A stretch of DNA of 64,000 nucleotides from Calycina herbarum. Lineage: Eukaryota; Ascomycota; Leotiomycetes; Helotiales; Pezizellaceae. The notes below the pieces were generated by a model. That model was given only the letters and a program-made list of their open reading frames with translations. It was not told the origin of the DNA and made no database searches. Shown here one piece after another: positions 8,483-19,222 of the stretch. The stretch covers positions 248,001-312,000 of the forward strand of contig LLEY01000030.1 in NCBI GenBank assembly GCA_001414485.1, in the 5' to 3' direction. The stretch's first letter is position 1, and each line of letters begins with the position of its first letter. Both the position numbers and the translations under genes were made by a program.

Positions 8483-9695
8483 ATGAAGTCAACCACTTTC
8501 GCCATCGCAGCCGTTTCGCTGCTCCAACTAGCTACTGCTCAACCTTTCCGTAAGTCTGCTTCTTGAGATCTCCACCCTAGAAAATACTAACAAGTGTATA
8601 GGCCGGCACGCCCATCAACACGAGAAGAAGGACGTTGTTGTTACCGTCGTTGAGACTGCTTACGCCGAGGCCACTGCTGGTCCTCACATCGTTATATATG
8701 TGGACCAAGATGGAAAGCCAGTCTCCACCGAGACCGTCGGTGCTCCTGCTCCAACCCCAACCGTGGCTCCTGTTGTTGCCCCAGTTTCAACTCAAGCTGC
8801 TCAAGCCGTAAACGTTCAGGCCGAAGCTGTTGCATCATCATCTGCCGCCCCAGCGCAAACCAGCTCTGCTGCACCAGCCGCTTCTTCATCCTCCTCAAGC
8901 AATGGAATGGGATTCTCTTACTCCCCATACAATGGTGATGGATCTTGCAAATCTCAAGATCAAGTCAACACCGATTTCGCCGCCCTCCCAAGTGGCTACT
9001 CTACCGTCCGTGTTTATGGCACTGATTGTGAGCAAGTCGCCAGGGTTCTCTCGGCAGCCAAATCCAAGTCCATGAAGCTTTTCGCTGGAGTCTACAACTT
9101 GGCCAACCTCAACTCTGAGATTGCCATCATTGTCGCTGCCGCAGGAGGAGATTGGTCAAGCTTCCACACCGTCTCCATCGGTAACGAGCTTGTCAACGCC
9201 GGAACTGCTTCCCCAGCCACCGTCATTGCCGCCATGGATACCGCTCGAGGACTTCTCAAGACCGCCGGTTACACTGGACCAGTCGTCACTGTCGATACTC
9301 TCGTCGCAGCAGTCGCTCACCCAGAACTCTGCGACAAATCCGACTACTGCGCCGTCAACTCGCACCCATTCTTCGATGGCAACGTCGCTGCATCTGAGTC
9401 CGGTTCCTTCTTGACCACCCAAATCGCCAACTTGAAGAGCAAGCTCTCCAACCAAAGCCAATCCATCGTCATCACCGAGACTGGATGGCCATCCCAGGGA
9501 AGCGCCAACTCCAAGGCCGTCCCTTCGTCCGAGAACCAAGCTGCTTCCATTGCCTCCATCAAGGCTGCGTTCAGCTCCAGCCCAAGCTCCATCATCCTCT
9601 TCAACACCTACAACACCATGTGGAAGTCGGATACCTCTTCCACCTTTGGAGCTGAGAAGTACTGGGGGTTCCTCGGAGCCTCTCCTTCTGGTTAA
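8483..9695 (+). CDS. GH17 cell-wall beta-1,3-glucanase/transglucosidase (Scw4/MP65-like), secreted
   Basis: Model join(8483..8549, 8602..9695), 386 aa; the 52-nt intron has donor GTAAGT, branch TACTAAC and acceptor TATAG. The first exon encodes a classic signal peptide (MKSTTFAIAAVSLLQLATA) and a basic Lys/Arg/His-rich pro-region follows. Residues of about 90-125 are an Ala/Ser/Pro/Thr-rich, probably O-glycosylated linker. The GH17 fold then starts at GFSYSPYNGDG, with the acid/base motif IGNELV (Glu about 218) and nucleophile motif ITETGWPS (Glu about 315). This is the layout of fungal Scw4/Scw10/MP65 wall proteins that remodel beta-1,3-glucan. Codon use is strongly C-ending and the leader is long, consistent with high expression. 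Confidence 0.9.
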
Positions 9696-10317
9696 ATGTT
9701 AACCACATCAACCATCCTTTTTTCTCTGTTCAATATTTACGACGGATCTCGGTAGAAAAAGGAAAATGGAACGAACAATTTTGGGAGCAAGACACACAAA
9801 TTCGTTTATACAAATTTTGGGGCGTTGCAACTTTCCGGGGTACATATTTGAAACTACACATTAGTGTTTGATGTTTTTTCTCTCTTTCTTACTTAGACGG
9901 GGGATTTGGGGGGTTCATGGTAAAAGGAAACGGGGCTGGTTGGGATTCTACTTCTTACTTTCGTTGATTGATGGGATTTTTTGGGGATCCTATTCTTCGT
10001 TGCTCATTTTAACACGCCTTTGTTTGTACATATTTACAGTTCCTGGCACTTGATGCTGGACTGGACCAAGAATTTTGGGAGGATTTTTTGATGGAGAGAG
10101 GAGTGAGTGGTTTTATGATGAATATTATCATTTTGCTTCAAACAAACCTTTTTTCTGGGTGGTAGAATGTGAAATTGGTGTGAATTTGATGTGATGTGAC
10201 TGGCTGTGAAAAAGTGAGGGGACATGATTCGACAAGCGGGGATTGTGTTTTTGACTTTGGAAGGAGGTATCTAAGTACGGAGTATGCCACGGAGTTGGTT
10301 GGATAATATTGTGTGTT

Positions 10318-10345
10318 TTTCTTCTTCTTCTTCTTCTTCTTCTTT
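10318..10345 (+). repeat. (TTC)n microsatellite
   Basis: About eight uninterrupted TTC units, then TTTCTCC. Non-coding. Confidence 0.9.
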
Positions 10346-10579
10346 CTCCTTTTTATGGATACCAAGCATAGTAAGTAGCTGGGTTATTTCACTGGTGCTA
10401 GTAATCCGCGTTTGGAGGCTGGAAGATTTTCTTCTCTTCCCATGCATGTATGCGCCCTTGGATTTTTTGTACCTTTTGGGAGATGGGGTGTTTGGTTTTT
10501 TTATTTTTATATTTATTTTTTTACATTTTTGCTGTGCCTTTGTAGATAGACGGATAGATAAGAGGGATAGATGATATAT

Positions 10580-10594
10580 TAGGGGGGGGGGGGG
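10580..10594 (+). repeat. Poly-G tract
   Basis: A run of about 13 G residues after ATATTA; a G-quadruplex cannot be ruled out but is not supported by spaced G-runs. Confidence 0.8.
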
Positions 10595-10674
10595 TTTATG
10601 GTGTGTAGTGTTGAGGAGAAGTTTGAAAGTTTGAAAAAGGATGGTTGGTTGGTTGCAGCGTATTATATTAAATG

Positions 10675-11235
10675 AGTTGAGTAGAGTAGAGTAGAGCAGT
10701 GACTGCTACTCCACTCTACTCAAGGGATTCTACATACTACTCTACTCTAACTCATCACTCCTCAAGTACCACTCGAGCAGTACGGACCGATTCGGAGCGA
10801 CTCTCGGGCGAGTCGGGGCCTAAAATCGGTATATATTATATTTATCGTGCTAGAAGAAAGAGCCTAGTAAGAGTTTTGTAGAAATAGTTATTAGCAATTT
10901 TCCAAGGTTATATATCTTTGGAAGAGAATAGAGAATAGAGAATAGAGAGAAGAGGCCAGACGAGACGAGACGAGACTTGTTATACTAAAATTTCACGGCT
11001 TTTTAATACTAGAATTATCTCTTCTTGGCTTGTATTTATAGGTTGTTGTTGTTGTTGTTGTTGTTATTATTATTATTATTCTTCTTTAGAGACTACTTGA
11101 GTAGGACTTGAGTAGTTAAGAGTAGCTACTTTACTCTACTCTACTTATCTAACTTACTACTTATACTCTACTCTACTCTACTTATGACTACTCGAGTAGT
11201 ACTCGAGTAGTACTCGAGTAGTTGAGTAGTTTGTT
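10675..11235. repeat. Segment bounded by GAGTA/TACTC clusters, with internal (GTT)n/(ATT)n
   Basis: Left cluster 10675-10745: repeated GAGTA followed by TACTC units (GAGTAGAGTAGAGTAG then CTACTCCACTCTACTC), forming an inverted pair. Right cluster about 11095-11232: more TACTC units and three copies of ACTCGAGTAGT, a near-perfect palindrome. Between them are AT-rich sequence and a (GTT)n(ATT)n microsatellite at 11042-11085. It may be a degraded repeat element with satellite-like ends; no coding capacity. Confidence 0.6.
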
Positions 11236-14061
11236 AATACGCTGGTTGGTTAGATGGATGGGATGTTTCGGAGGCAACAAATAGCTTCTAGTCGATTAAG
11301 AAGGGTTTGAGGTAGGGGGGGAAGGAGAAATAAATGGGATTTGGTTTAATCTTATATTTTTAGGATTTTATATTTTAGATACCTCGATTTTTTTTTCTCT
11401 CGGGGTGATTGAATTGTATGCGGTGGCTGGTTGTAGATACGTACTAATATTCTATAGTTGACCAGTTATGGGTAAGTATTGACAAGATGGTTCACTCCTA
11501 CTTACTCCCTGGCGAAGCTTGCTACTGAGGTTCGGGGTTTGGTGGAAGGTATTGGTTTTATGGTGGGGAATGAGGGAAGGAGGGAGGGATGGTAAGGAGA
11601 CGGGGAATGTTTTAAGAATTTTTGGGATTGATTGAGGTTTGTGGTGTATTTGAGGGGTGTTGTAATTTAGTTTATTTGGAATGTGAGATTTATTTAAGTT
11701 TAGTTGTTTATATTTACTAGATCAATTTTGTTAGCGTATCTTTTTAAGTAGAATTCTTGGAAGAAACTTGAGAAATGGAAGCAACTAAGGTCAGATTAGA
11801 TAAAAGATGAAATTTGGATATTCCAAGTACTTAAGAGTAAGGATTTTTTGTTATTTAGAGTATTTCTTTTAACTAGTTTGAAAAATGGAATTTGATAAAG
11901 TAACTTTACGCAAGGATGAAACTCAGCTAGAGAAAGTTTTTACAGTGACTTCAGCTATTCTTTAAAAGCATTCTAAGCAGTTTAAGGAATGAAATTTAGT
12001 AGATTGATAGTAGGTTTCAACTATCTAGAGAAAATTCATTTGTGACTTAAGATCAATTCCGAAACCACTTGAGAAATGAAAATTAGCTTAACAGTAACCG
12101 GAATTAGAATTCCAGGAGTTCGTGCGCACGCAACTGCCAGAATCGTGTTGGCCTATTTCAACTATCCATAAATAAGGTATCCCCGCGGAAAACGTCCAAC
12201 TCCCGATCATCACCAAGAGAATCGTCGAGAATGTTCGCATGGTCTTCCGTGTGTTTTCTACCCTGCTGTCTGTCCCCCGTAGCAAACTGTTCGGTGGATG
12301 GAAGGTTTCTGCCGAGATTTGGAAAAGAAATTACTGTTAGAGATCTATTCTTCCCTGAAATTTTATTATCTGAATATATGACGGAACTTGGTGTTGAAAT
12401 TGTACTCAGTGTCGAACAATAATTTAGTTTCGAAAACTAGGCAGCTACTAAAGCTTCTTGAATAGAGAGCCATATGGTCTTTAACTCCATTTCACGAGGG
12501 TTATTTATGATAGAGAAACAACCTAATGGGTGGTGGTCTAGATCAGTTTTTTGGGACACGAGTAGATTGCGGAGTACGGATTTGTCATATACCCGCTCGT
12601 GAAAGACTGTTGCTGTCAGGTAATATTTACGTAAACCTATAGACTCGTCTTGGAACTTCTCTTCACTCTATGTGAATCAGGCCGGGTATTGGTTCTTGCC
12701 AGCGAACCATAGGTAAACGAGCACCTTAAATCGTTAACGACTTCAATTCCTGAAAATGAAGGGAGTCCATGAAATATAAGTACAAGCCTCTTGCTAAAGA
12801 CTAAATCTTGTCCCTCACGCTGTAGCACGGATGGAACGGTGAGGGGACAAAGGTGCGGTATGCGAGTTTCAAAGCATGGCTTTCCCAAATTCTTAGTATA
12901 ATGAAAATTGAACTTGTCATTCAAGTTATGGAGGTTACTTGAGAAGTACTCAGTACAGGAAAATTTGAAGCTCGTCTACTGTCGTTTTTACATTTGTTGT
13001 CGTTTCTCCAACCAGCCACAACCTACATCAACAACCCCACGATTCGCAACCATCACAATATTACTTGCAAGCAGGTTAGGTGGATGCCGCTCGAGATGCC
13101 CAAATAAGCAATCAAGAACTACAACTGTGGAGCAACGAGATGCTACAGCCTTGCATCGCGATCGTGAGGCTCCCGACACCTTACAACCACAACCCAACAC
13201 TGCGGAGAGGGCTTTTGCGGGTAACAACAAGAAAGGAGGTATCCTCGATTTTTTCCTGTCATTCAGATTGTACTAGGACTTCTCGCCAAGATTTTAAATC
13301 TCGTTCGGACGAAAACTTGGTGTCGAAACCCCGCGAAACATTCACAACGGACCAACTTATTAGGAAAGAAACTCGATAACATGCTCTCGATGGCTATCAA
13401 GAAGTACATGATCGTACGGAACAGATGAGGTATAAGGGGCAAAAACACGAAACGACTCTTCGACAGGCACAGTAAACACAAATATCGGACAGGACGTGCT
13501 TACCCTTTTGGGAAACTTCCCAGAAGTTATTTATAGACTTCTTAAGTTCATTTGTGTGCGTGAATATGGAAATATTTCATAAATGACTGACTGGGTTTGT
13601 GGCATTGGGTGTATTCAGGAGTAAATGGGAAAACTTCAACTTGTCAAGAAGATTCACGATTCGTATTTTCTTTTTCCAATTCTCGCGAGAGCATAAATAT
13701 CACCTCTTCTTCTGAACCTCGAGCGATATCACATTTTCTTTACGTCCCGAGTACCGATATCATCAAGATAGAAATGGCTGCGCATATCCGATGATGTTAA
13801 GAAAGCGTGGCATCTGCTTTTTCTGATTGAAGTTATGGCTGGCGAGAGAAGGGAGATACGTTTCAAGGAAAGACTTTTGGAGTAATTATGAGATGTTATT
13901 GGACGTATACATCGGGAAGAAATTTGGAAGCTTGGGCTTTTGCACTTGTTGTCGTTTTGAAAATTCTGTCCTCGCTTCTTTGTCCTCGTACCTAGATACT
14001 GTTTAGAATCCCCTCTTTTTAGTTAATGTATGGTACACCTGAATAACAACGAATATATAAT

Positions 14062-14202
14062 ATTATTCTAAACCTTTCGAATAATTGATTTATCCGTTTG
14101 AAACCACGTCAAATAATGAAGAGAAACGAATCTTCGCTATAGTAAGTAAGTTCTGTAAGTTGGATTCTTTAATTTAATTATTCTAGACGTTGTGGAATAT
14201 TG
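14062..14202 (+). repeat. Dispersed AT-rich repeat, copy B
   Basis: Left end ATTATTCTAAACCTTTCGAATAATT (near-palindromic, 14062-14086); right end TTTAATTTAATTATTCTAGA plus an imperfect partner (to 14202). It shares both ends and spacing with the copy at 22513-22652, and a partial left-end copy lies near 40845-40870 in reverse. A MITE-like family is likely. Confidence 0.55.
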
Positions 14203-15398
14203 GCTTTAAGTCAGTGTACTTACGGAATAATGGAACATACTTCAGAGGAATCCCTCGCGTATTTGTAAGATAGTGAACGTGAAAATACATTCTTTCTCTT
14301 TTCCGTACTCATTCTCATTTGTACAAATCTCGTTTGAAAGCAAACTTAGCGCCGAAACGCCAGTCGTTCGATCGTACACACACTGGTCCTAAGAAGGGAG
14401 TGGATTCTGAAGAGGCATCCACCATCAGCAGCTTCATCCTTTTACTTCGTTGGGCTATCACATTGTAAATATTGTATCGTCCAGCAATTCTGGGACAGTT
14501 TCGAGGTAGGTCTCTCTCTTCTTTGCTTTCGCAAGAACTTCACAAAAACTATTTGTTGGCCTGTTTCACCTGCGAGCTTGAGAAGGAAACGTTCAGAAAC
14601 TGACTTGGGTTTTGCAGTGGTGGAAGGAATCCTCAGCACATAGCAAGGAACCAAGTAGAATTCAACTTATAGTATAATGTAAATACGCCGGAGTTCTAGG
14701 AAAGTCAAGTGTCCCGAGTCAACTTTCTATTTTTCGCGACAATACAGAGAAGCGAGAATATAAATGCTACCCCTTCTTCCAAACCTAGACGATATCACAT
14801 TTTGGAGCGAAAAAGGCTACCCCAGAATACTTGAACTGCCTGGATGATAATGGCGGGTGCGGGTTTACACAAGGGAACACCTCTATCCCAAAATGTAAAA
14901 ATACAAAGACACTGACTGAGATATCGCTCTCGATGAAAAAAGCTATGAGTTGCACAAGGACTCTGGGAAGTGTTGTTGTCGATTTTATATCTGCTGTCGA
15001 TTCATAATTGTCTCGTAGGGAAAAGCCAGTGATTGCAGGATAACGAGACACTAGAATACCGATTAGTTTAAAATCATTTCAGCAATATCAAAACCAGTAG
15101 TTCTTGATAACTTTGCGTGTTGTCGTTACCGAAGACTTGGTGCAAGACTTGAATGGTTTGGTAAGTCAAAGTTGCAAAGTTGTGTCGGAAATCTCGGAGT
15201 TATATGCTTGCTGCTTGGCTCCAAACGTTTACAAATAACCAACTGCCCCATTTGGAGATTGTGAAAATAAATGTGCAGATGCCAAAGCTTACTTCATTTT
15301 CAACAACCAAAAATGACAACATCACTTATGAAAAATAAATCCATTGCCCATCCGAAACCCCGCTATCAATTTTGCCGACCTATTCCGCTTTCCAGCCC

Positions 15399-16968
15399 CT
15401 AACAATCCAACCCCTTCCTCAGATTCTCATACTTAGAATGTGGATACTCAAGACAATTCTTCTTCCCCTCCAGCTCCCCCAACTCCTCAACAACACTCAA
15501 AATTAAACTCTCACTCCCCGTCTTATCCCCACTACTTTCCCACCACATCGCGCCCCCCAATCCCTCCTTCTTGATCCACTTCGCCTTCTCCCTCGCCATC
15601 TGACAAGTATCGTAAGTAACAAGATGTTTCTTGCCAGCATCATAACTATAACTTGCCCCCGCACCATCATCATATTTCTCCTCGGCACCCGCAAGTGGCA
15701 GAGCTTTGAAATCAAAGACTCCATTTTCCCACGAGCCCTCTCCAACGCCAGAGTATGGCTTTCCAAGACCATCGGTGTTTTGGAAGGCACGACCATATAA
15801 TGGCATACCAAGAACGATTTTATCCTTCCTCACACCCTGCTTCTCGTAATGCTCTACAGCCTGTTTAGTATTAAAAGGCGTCGCAGCGGGAGTACCTTTC
15901 GAAGCCCAAAGATTCGCTTGATGGCCAGCTACTGAGTCCCAAGAGCCCGCGTAATCGTAGGACATTAGATTCCAGAAATCAAGGTAGCGATCCATTTCCT
16001 TGATATCCATATTATTATAATTCTGTGGACCAGCAGGACAAGCGACCGTAATCTCAAAATGGTGTTTGTGCGGGAGGGTGGAAGAGTATTCATCCATAGC
16101 CTTCCGACATTCTTTGAGTAGCAAGACGAAATGCTCAGCTTCCGTTTGGGATTTCGGGTATTCCCAGTCAATATCGATACCATCGAATCCGAGGTCTTTG
16201 ATGAGCGTTACAGCCGAAGCAGCGAATTTCTCGCGACCGGAGGCGGTGGATGCGGGGGCTGCAAAATTGCTGGAGTATGTCCAACCGCCGATTGAGAGGA
16301 GGATTTTGAGGGAACGGTTTTTGGACTTCAGGATGTTGAGTTGTTTGAGACAGCCATATAAATTGGTTCCGACATCGTTCCACGAATCGCCGTCGTAGTG
16401 TATGTCTGTGTCTGCCCAGGTATCGGTGAGATATCTACAGATTTATTAGTATTAATATGATACCCCGCGATAGAAAAAGGGGACTACTTACACCTCACCG
16501 GAATCTGGTCTCACGTTGGCGAATGCGTAGAGAACATGTGTGAGTTTGTCGGCTGGCAACATTTGCGGAGTGAACTTTCTGCCATAGATTGCCCACTGGA
16601 AACTAGTCAGCTTTATGGTTCTCAAATATCATAAACGATCATGGCCGAGCATCCATCCCATGAGAGTTTCGGACGTTGTTCCTCATCTATTATATCAGAC
16701 CATCTAGGATAGTTGTAACAATTTTTTTGAGATATATTTGAAAGATTGAGATTCAATCTTCTTGATCTCCAAAGCAATTCTAGAGATTTTCACGATTGTC
16801 CCAACACATCGCACATTGAATTGCGTGTACGGAGGGTAGCTCCGTTCAACTCACATTCCCGCCCCATCCGGAATTCTCAAACAACAATGTCGCAATCGGA
16901 CCACAAACAAATAATATACTCACATTCACAAAATAAGCCACAGACCGATATCCATCACCACCACCCAT
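15399..16968 (-). CDS. GH18 chitinase (class V, fungal chit42-type)
   Basis: Model complement(join(15399..16434, 16492..16595, 16924..16968)), 394 aa, hydrolysing chitin beta-1,4 links. Introns: 16435-16491 (GTAAGT donor) and 16596-16923 (GTGAGT donor, GCTGAC branch, 328 nt). Motifs in order: SVAYFVNWAIYG, LLSIGGW (about residues 96-101), catalytic DGIDIDWEY (about 134-142, Glu 141), [10 protein letters not shown], and [11 protein letters not shown] near the C-terminus. The start is the ATG just before [12 protein letters not shown], which gives a protein without signal peptide. The frame stays open upstream to about 17118 and encodes a strongly hydrophobic segment, but contains no ATG. Either the enzyme is intracellular or a further 5' exon or non-AUG start adds a signal or anchor sequence. 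Confidence 0.88.
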
Positions 16969-17876
16969 TTTGTCGTCGTAACTCGTCGAAGGCGTAGAGC
17001 CAAAATAAGAAGGGAGGGGTAATTGATCAAACGCGTCAAACCGAAAATGTGCCAGCAGTCCAACAAGCAAAACAAAGAGAGGAGTAGCGAAAAGAAGGAG
17101 TCTCGATAATGGAGCCACTTTGAAGATTGTTTAGTCAAATGTTGAATATGTTACAAGATGGAGTTTTGTACTTGTAGAAGTTGATGGGACGTTGAGAGGG
17201 TGGCGAGATTTATGATGTGGATGTTCGCTTCTTCAGCTCCAATCACGGGGCTGAGTTGAGACAATCCTTGGTTTATGACGACGCTCTGAACAAAGCAATG
17301 GTTGATTCACTTTGGAGCCTGGTCTGGAAATGAGAGACTTATGAACCACAATGAAACGTGAATGTAATTGAATTTGAAATTGGTAATTATGAATAGAGCA
17401 TGTTGCATATATATATATATAAATGTACATTTGTGTTGTGAATGCCAAAATCAGGTATCCTTCTTGAATCTCAAGTGAGAACGCAATCATGTAACGTTTC
17501 AAAATATCATTTCTCCAATGATATTCAAAGAGGTCTGTAAGAATCGGGTTTCAAGTCCCGACTGATGCTGTCATGCGTGAAGTTCTGCGAATAAAAATTG
17601 CAGTAAACCAAGACAGTTTGGGGAGCTCTGAAGCTCAAGCCCTCAGGATAGTTAGCATATCCCCAGAGCCCATTGACTAGAAGTGCCCCCCCTCTCAAGT
17701 CTGGATATTACCGATTTCATTCGTAAGTTCTGAGAAAAGGATCCAGCAAACATCAATTGTGTGGCGGTAAATTCCGAATTGGTCATTCGTAGCTGGAAGC
17801 ATCTCAGAAGTTATTCCTGATGTTTGGTGGGAAACAGACGATGGCATGTGTTGCATCTTGTAGACAAAGCAAGGCT
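16969..17876. other. Intergenic, 5' side of chitinase and 3' side of J-protein gene
   Basis: No gene supported. The first ~150 bp is the ATG-less hydrophobic extension of the chitinase frame. A CTAAAC branch-like site and AAAG acceptor near 17110-17130 (minus strand) could mark the end of a 5' intron. A TATATATATA run lies at about 17408-17420. Confidence 0.4.
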
Positions 17877-18848
17877 TTATCCATCTTTTATGCCAATGCA
17901 TCTTCCATTACCGTCTGCTGGCGCAACTTTGATATCCTTATTCGGGACAACTCCAGGAGCCGGTAGCAATTTGCGGTAACCCTCATCTCTTGGATCTAAT
18001 ATGCCTTGCCCCAAAGGGTCCCGTTGCTTGAGAAAATTGTTGATTCTCTCATCTCGATTTCCGTATACACTTGTGGTTTCCCTTCTTCTCCGCATCAAAT
18101 CCTTGGAAATGCTGTCGTGTAGCCCATCTCGTTGTTCCAGAAAATTAATGGAAAAGTTACCCACACGATGGGCTTGTCCAATTCCACCAATGATGGCAAA
18201 TGCAATGACAAGAACTACAAAAGCACCATTGGAAACGAATCTTGGTTCTTGGGGACCTTCGGCATTGCGAGCGTACCACCGTTCCCAATCTTCCCAAGTA
18301 GCATTATTACTTGGCCCACTGGGATCGCTACCCCAACCTGTGCCACCGCGTGTATTTCCCCATGAATCTTCGGTGTTTCGAGCAACATCCGGCATTCCAT
18401 TCCACCCCGCACCATAACGATCATATGCCCCGCGTTTCACCGGATCGGAGAGAAGATCATTGGCAGCCACAACGAGTCGATATCGTTCTAATTTCGTAGC
18501 ATACGAGAGCCCGTTTCGGGAAGTGCTATGGTCATGACGATCAGGATGGTACAGCTTCACAAGGTCGTAGAAAGTCTGCTTGGAATATGGTGATCCTTTC
18601 TTCTGGTTGAAAATCTGGTAGGGAGTTGGAACAGCGTTTGCGGAGGTGAGTTCGGGCCAGCGAAGGTTTCCATGATCATGACTGCTGTAGCCATCTGATA
18701 CCATTGCGTAGGCACGGCATGGTTGGTGGGAAATGGGTGAGTAGGCTGGAGTGCGCTTTGAGAATGGTGACGTCGTTGAGGCTTTTATGGAGGATTGGAA
18801 GGTATGTAGACAGTTGTAAGGTAGGCGGAAAGAGGATTGTTTAAACAT
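17877..18848 (-). CDS. J-domain (DnaJ-type) co-chaperone, probably mitochondrial, one membrane segment
   Basis: Single exon, 323 aa. The N-terminal ~50 residues are rich in Ser/Thr/Arg/Lys and poor in acids, like a mitochondrial presequence. The J-domain spans about residues 76-146: YQIF, then HPD at 101-103 (the Hsp70 ATPase-stimulating motif), then ANDLLSDPVKRGAYDRYG. A Gly/Trp/Asn-rich region follows, then a hydrophobic segment about 206-225 (AFVVLVIAFAIIGG) and a charged tail rich in Arg. It probably recruits Hsp70 at a membrane. The arrangement differs from zinc-finger class A J-proteins. Divergent from the gene at 19223. Confidence 0.85.
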   Translation of the reverse strand: MFKQSSFRLPYNCLHTFQSSIKASTTSPFSKRTPAYSPISHQPCRAYAMVSDGYSSHDHGNLRWPELTSANAVPTPYQIFNQKKGSPYSKQTFYDLVKLYHPDRHDHSTSRNGLSYATKLERYRLVVAANDLLSDPVKRGAYDRYGAGWNGMPDVARNTEDSWGNTRGGTGWGSDPSGPSNNATWEDWERWYARNAEGPQEPRFVSNGAFVVLVIAFAIIGGIGQAHRVGNFSINFLEQRDGLHDSISKDLMRRRRETTSVYGNRDERINNFLKQRDPLGQGILDPRDEGYRKLLPAPGVVPNKDIKVAPADGNGRCIGIKDG

Positions 18849-19222
18849 GGTAAACTGTACGCCAGTAACATTGGCAGATGGAAGTAGCAGTCATTCCATG
18901 AAGTTGTAGAATTGTTGAAGGTCGAGGAAGAGAGGAGTATAAAGAGAAGAGAGCGGGGTGTTTAGGGTGGAACTCTGTCTGAGGGTGATTGAGAAGGTTG
19001 CCTTGGCATCGAGGTCTTATCGATAAGAGCTCAGCCACGCCGGCCTCTGGTCGACCCGAAGCGATGGACTCGACACAAATACCTCCAACTCTCTCAGCTT
19101 CATTGTAACAAAATTTGATTTCCAACACATGATTGTACCACGCCATTTCCTTTGCCTCTGCGCTGGGAGTCTAGGTCGCAAGGTTATTGTGCCAACTTCC
19201 TTGCCCTAGAGCGCTCAACACC
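18849..19222. promoter_or_regulatory. Divergent promoter between J-protein and 19223 gene
   Basis: 374 bp between two ATGs pointing away from each other. It contains a purine-rich/pyrimidine-rich stretch (GAGGAAGAGAGGAGTATAAAGAGAAGAG, about 18920-18950, with TATAAA) and the near palindrome CTTATCGATAAG (about 19017-19027). No other gene fits. Confidence 0.45.

Larger units (their letters stand above)
9696..15398. other. Gene-poor region with simple repeats
   Basis: No supported gene in 5.7 kb. The first ~1 kb is the 3' flank of the GH17 gene. From about 10.3 to 11.3 kb come microsatellites and GAGTA/TACTC clusters (listed separately). From 11.3 to 15.4 kb the sequence is moderately AT-rich with many short chance ORFs, and one dispersed repeat copy lies at 14062-14202. 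ORFs near 12.2, 12.9-13.4 and 14.4-15.0 kb show no recognisable domain or splice pattern. Confidence 0.4.

Noticed and set aside
12908..13379. Overlapping ORFs of 80-122 codons on both strands
   Set aside because: No recognisable domain, no consistent introns, and both strands are equally open.
17540..17570. tRNA T-arm-like sequence (CGGGTTTCAAGTCCCG)
   Set aside because: The loop has one extra base and no acceptor stem, D-arm or anticodon arm could be fitted on either side.
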